From Vicugna pacos (Eukaryota > Chordata > Mammalia > Artiodactyla > Camelidae), in contig NC_133014.1 of assembly GCF_048564905.1 (NCBI RefSeq), forward strand, positions 310,001 through 374,000: a stretch of DNA of 64,000 nt, given 5' to 3'. The notes below the pieces were generated by a model, which worked only from the letters and a program-made list of their open reading frames with translations, was not told the origin of the DNA and ran no database searches. Shown piece by piece: positions 61,730 to 64,000 of the stretch (positions are counted from its first letter, which is position 1; each line of letters begins with the position of its first letter). The position numbers and the translations under genes were made by a program.

Positions 61730-64000
61730 AGGGCAGGCCCAGGAGTGTGCAGGCCCAGGAGTGTGCATGCCCAGGAGTGTGCAGGCATAGGAGGGAGCAG
61801 GCCCAGTAGTGTGCAGGCCAAGTAGAGTGCAGGCCCTGAAGTTTGCAGGCCCAGCTGTGTGCAGACAGAGGAGTGTGCAGGACAAGGAGGGTGCAGGCCC
61901 AGGAGTGTGCAGGCCCTGGAGAGGACAATCCCTGGAATGTGCAGGCCCAGGACTGTGCAGACCAAGCAGTGTGCACCCCCAGGAGTGTGCAGGCACATGT
62001 GGGAGCAGCCCCAGTAGTGTGCAGACCCAGGAGTGTGCAGGCAAAGGAGGGTGCAGGCAAAGGAGGGTGCAGGCCCAGTCCAGGGCAGGTCCAGGAGTGT
62101 TCAGGCCCAGGAGTGTGCAGACACCGGAGTGTGCAGAGACAGGAGTGTGCAGGCCCAGGGCTGTGCAGACCCAGCAGTGTGCAGGCCCAGGAGTGTGCAG
62201 TCCCTGTAGTGTGCAGAACCAGGGGACGTCAGGCCCCAGAGTGTGCAGGCCCAAGAAAGGGCAGGTCCAAGGGTGTTCAGGCGCAGGAATGGGGAGTCTC
62301 AGGACCGTGCCCACCAAGCAGAGGGCAGGCCCAGGCGTGTGCATGCCCAGGAGTGTGCAGGCACAGGAGGCAGCAGACCGAGGAGTGTGCAGACCCAGGT
62401 GTGTGCAGGCACAAGTGGGAGCAGTCCCAGTAGTGTGCAGGCCCAGAGTGTGCAGGTGCAGGATAGGGCCGGCCGAATTGGGGGCAGGCCCAGGAATTGG
62501 AAGGCGCAGGAGTGTGCAGGGCCAGAAGTGTGCTGTCCCAAGAGTGTGCAGTGCCAATAGTGTTCAGGCCCAGGAGTGTTCAGGACCAGGAGTTTGTAGG
62601 CCGAGGAGTATGTAGTCACAGGAGGGAGCAGGTACAGGAGTGTGGAAGCCCAGGAGTGTACAGGCCAATGTTCGTGCAGGCCCAGGTGTGCACAGGTCCA
62701 GGAGAGTGCATGCCCTGGTGTGTGCAGTCCCAGGAGTCTGCAGGCCCTGGGTGGTGCAGGCCCAGGAGTGTGTAGGTACAGGAGGGAGGAGGCCCAGGAG
62801 TTTGCAGGCAAGGAGTGTGTAAGGATAGATGCGTACAGGCCCTGGAGTGTGCAGGCCCTTGAGTGTGCACACGAGGGATTGTGCGAGCCCAGGAGAGGGC
62901 AGGCCCAGCAGTGTGCAGGCCCAGGAGTGTGCAGACACAGGAGGGATCAGTCACAGGAGTGTGCATCCAGGAGTATACAGGCCCAGGTGTGTTTAGGCCC
63001 AACATTGTGCAGGTCCAGGAGTGTGCAGGCCCAGGAGTGTGCAGACAGAGGAGTGTGCAGGCCAAGGAGGGTGCAGGCCCGGGCCAGGGCAGGCCCAGGA
63101 GGGTACAGACCCTGGAGTGTTCAGGCCCAGGAGTATGCATGCCCAGGGCTGTGAGGCCCAGCAGTGTTCAGGCCCTGGATTGTACAGAATCAGGACTATA
63201 CAGGCCCAGGTGTGTTAATGCCCAAGATTGTGCAGGTCCTGTTGTGTGCAGGCCCATGAGTGTGCAGTTCGAGCAGTGTGCAGGCCCAGTAGTGTGCAAG
63301 CCTAGGCCAGTGAAGGCCCAGGCCAGGGAAGTCCCAGGAGTGTACAGGTCCAGGAGTGTGCAGTCCCCGGTGTGCACAGGTCCAGGAGCGTGCAGGCCCA
63401 GTAGTGTGCAGTCACAATACGGAACAGGCCAAGGAGTGTGCAGGCCCAGGTGTGTGCAGGCTCTGGGATGTGCAGACCCAGTAGTGTGCAGGCCCAGCAG
63501 GGTGCTGTCCCAGGTGTGTGCAGACCCATTATTGTGTAAGCCCAGGAGTGTGCAGGCCCAGGAGTGTGCAGGCGCACAAGTGTGCAGTCCCAGAAGTGTG
63601 ATGGCACAGGAGGGAGCAGGCCCAGAAGTGTGCAGATCCAGGACTGTGCAGGCCTAGGATAGGTCAGGCCCAGGAGTGTGCAGGTCCAGGAGAGTGCCGG
63701 CCGAATTGGGGGCAGGCCCAGCAGAGGGAAGGCGCAGGAGTGTCCAGGCCCAGGTGTGTGCAGACGAGGGATTGTGTGGGCCCAGGAGAAGGCAGGCCCA
63801 GGAGTGTGCAGGGCCAGAAGTGTGCAGGCCCAAGAGTATGCAAGGCCAGTAGTGTTCAGGCCCAGGAGTGTGCAGGACCAGGAGATTTCAGGCCCAGGAG
63901 TATGTAGTCACAGGAGGGAGCAGGTACAGGGTTGTGCAGGTACAGGAGTGTGCAGGCCCAGGAGTGTGCACACAAGGGATTGTGCGGGCCCAGGACAGGG
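61730..64000. repeat. 16-bp minisatellite after U2 copy 6 (period P2', cut by window)
   Basis: Start of a further 6.8-kb period in standard order, anchored at 61,865. It lacks the mosaic segment of P2 and has a private 2-base loss near 62,966 ('gtgcatccagg' for 'gtgcaggtccagg'). The window ends inside the first 511-bp sub-copy. Confidence 0.93.

Larger units (their letters stand above)
55091..61864. repeat. Higher-order period P1' (6,774 bp)
   Basis: Anchors are at 55,091 and 61,865. It is the second super-unit's copy of P1 and contains U2 copy 6. Confidence 0.9.

Noticed and set aside
1-64000. Telomeric (TTAGGG) or alpha-satellite arrays
   Set aside because: No TTAGGG runs and no 171-bp monomers were seen. 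The basic unit is 16 bp.

Overview
This is vertebrate, almost certainly placental-mammal, nuclear DNA. The evidence is remnants that look like a MIR SINE and an L1 3' end, an endogenous-retrovirus-type LTR, and a short exon with canonical splice signals whose translation I recognise (from memory) as adenylate-cyclase-like, closest to ADCY1. I cannot name the species. There are no complete genes, no RNA genes and no prokaryotic features.

About 80% of the window is one G-rich minisatellite with a 16-bp unit, consensus GTGTGCAGGCCCAGGA on the + strand, in many point variants. Because 16 leaves remainder 1 on division by 3, three units make a 48-bp, 16-codon cycle. The consensus has no stop in any frame on either strand, which creates hundreds of meaningless overlapping reading frames.

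Layout: array A (1-10,948); single-copy-like block U1a (10,949-13,515: L1-like 3' end, 18-bp minisatellite, GC-rich stretch, MIR); array B (13,516-21,383); then five tandem periods of nominally 6,774 bp. Each period holds about 5.1 kb of 16-bp array followed by a 1,667-bp block U2. U2 carries 544 bp of unassigned DNA, a 512-bp minus-strand LTR, intron-like DNA, a 127-bp ADCY1-like exon and the start of an intron. The periods start at the same anchor at 16,412, 23,186, 30,121, 36,895 and 42,454, and the next anchor is at 49,228. Period lengths are 6,774, 6,935, 6,774, 5,559 and 6,774 bp. After the fifth U2 there is only about 0.5 kb of array, and then the assembly repeats itself: U1b (49,609-52,194), array B' (52,195-60,062), a sixth U2 (60,063-61,729) and the start of another period, 38,660-38,679 bp from the first set.

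The window is therefore a nested hierarchy: 16-bp units, then shuffled sub-blocks of about 0.3-1.5 kb (including a 511-bp tandem duplication inside every period), then 6,774-bp exon-bearing periods, then a 38.7-kb super-unit. The six U2 copies are nearly identical (I noticed two substitutions), so the amplification is very recent, strongly homogenised, or partly an assembly effect. The biology most worth following is the amplification of an ADCY1-like exon with its downstream intronic minisatellite. By my reading the copies cannot be spliced to each other, because the join makes a stop at the third codon.
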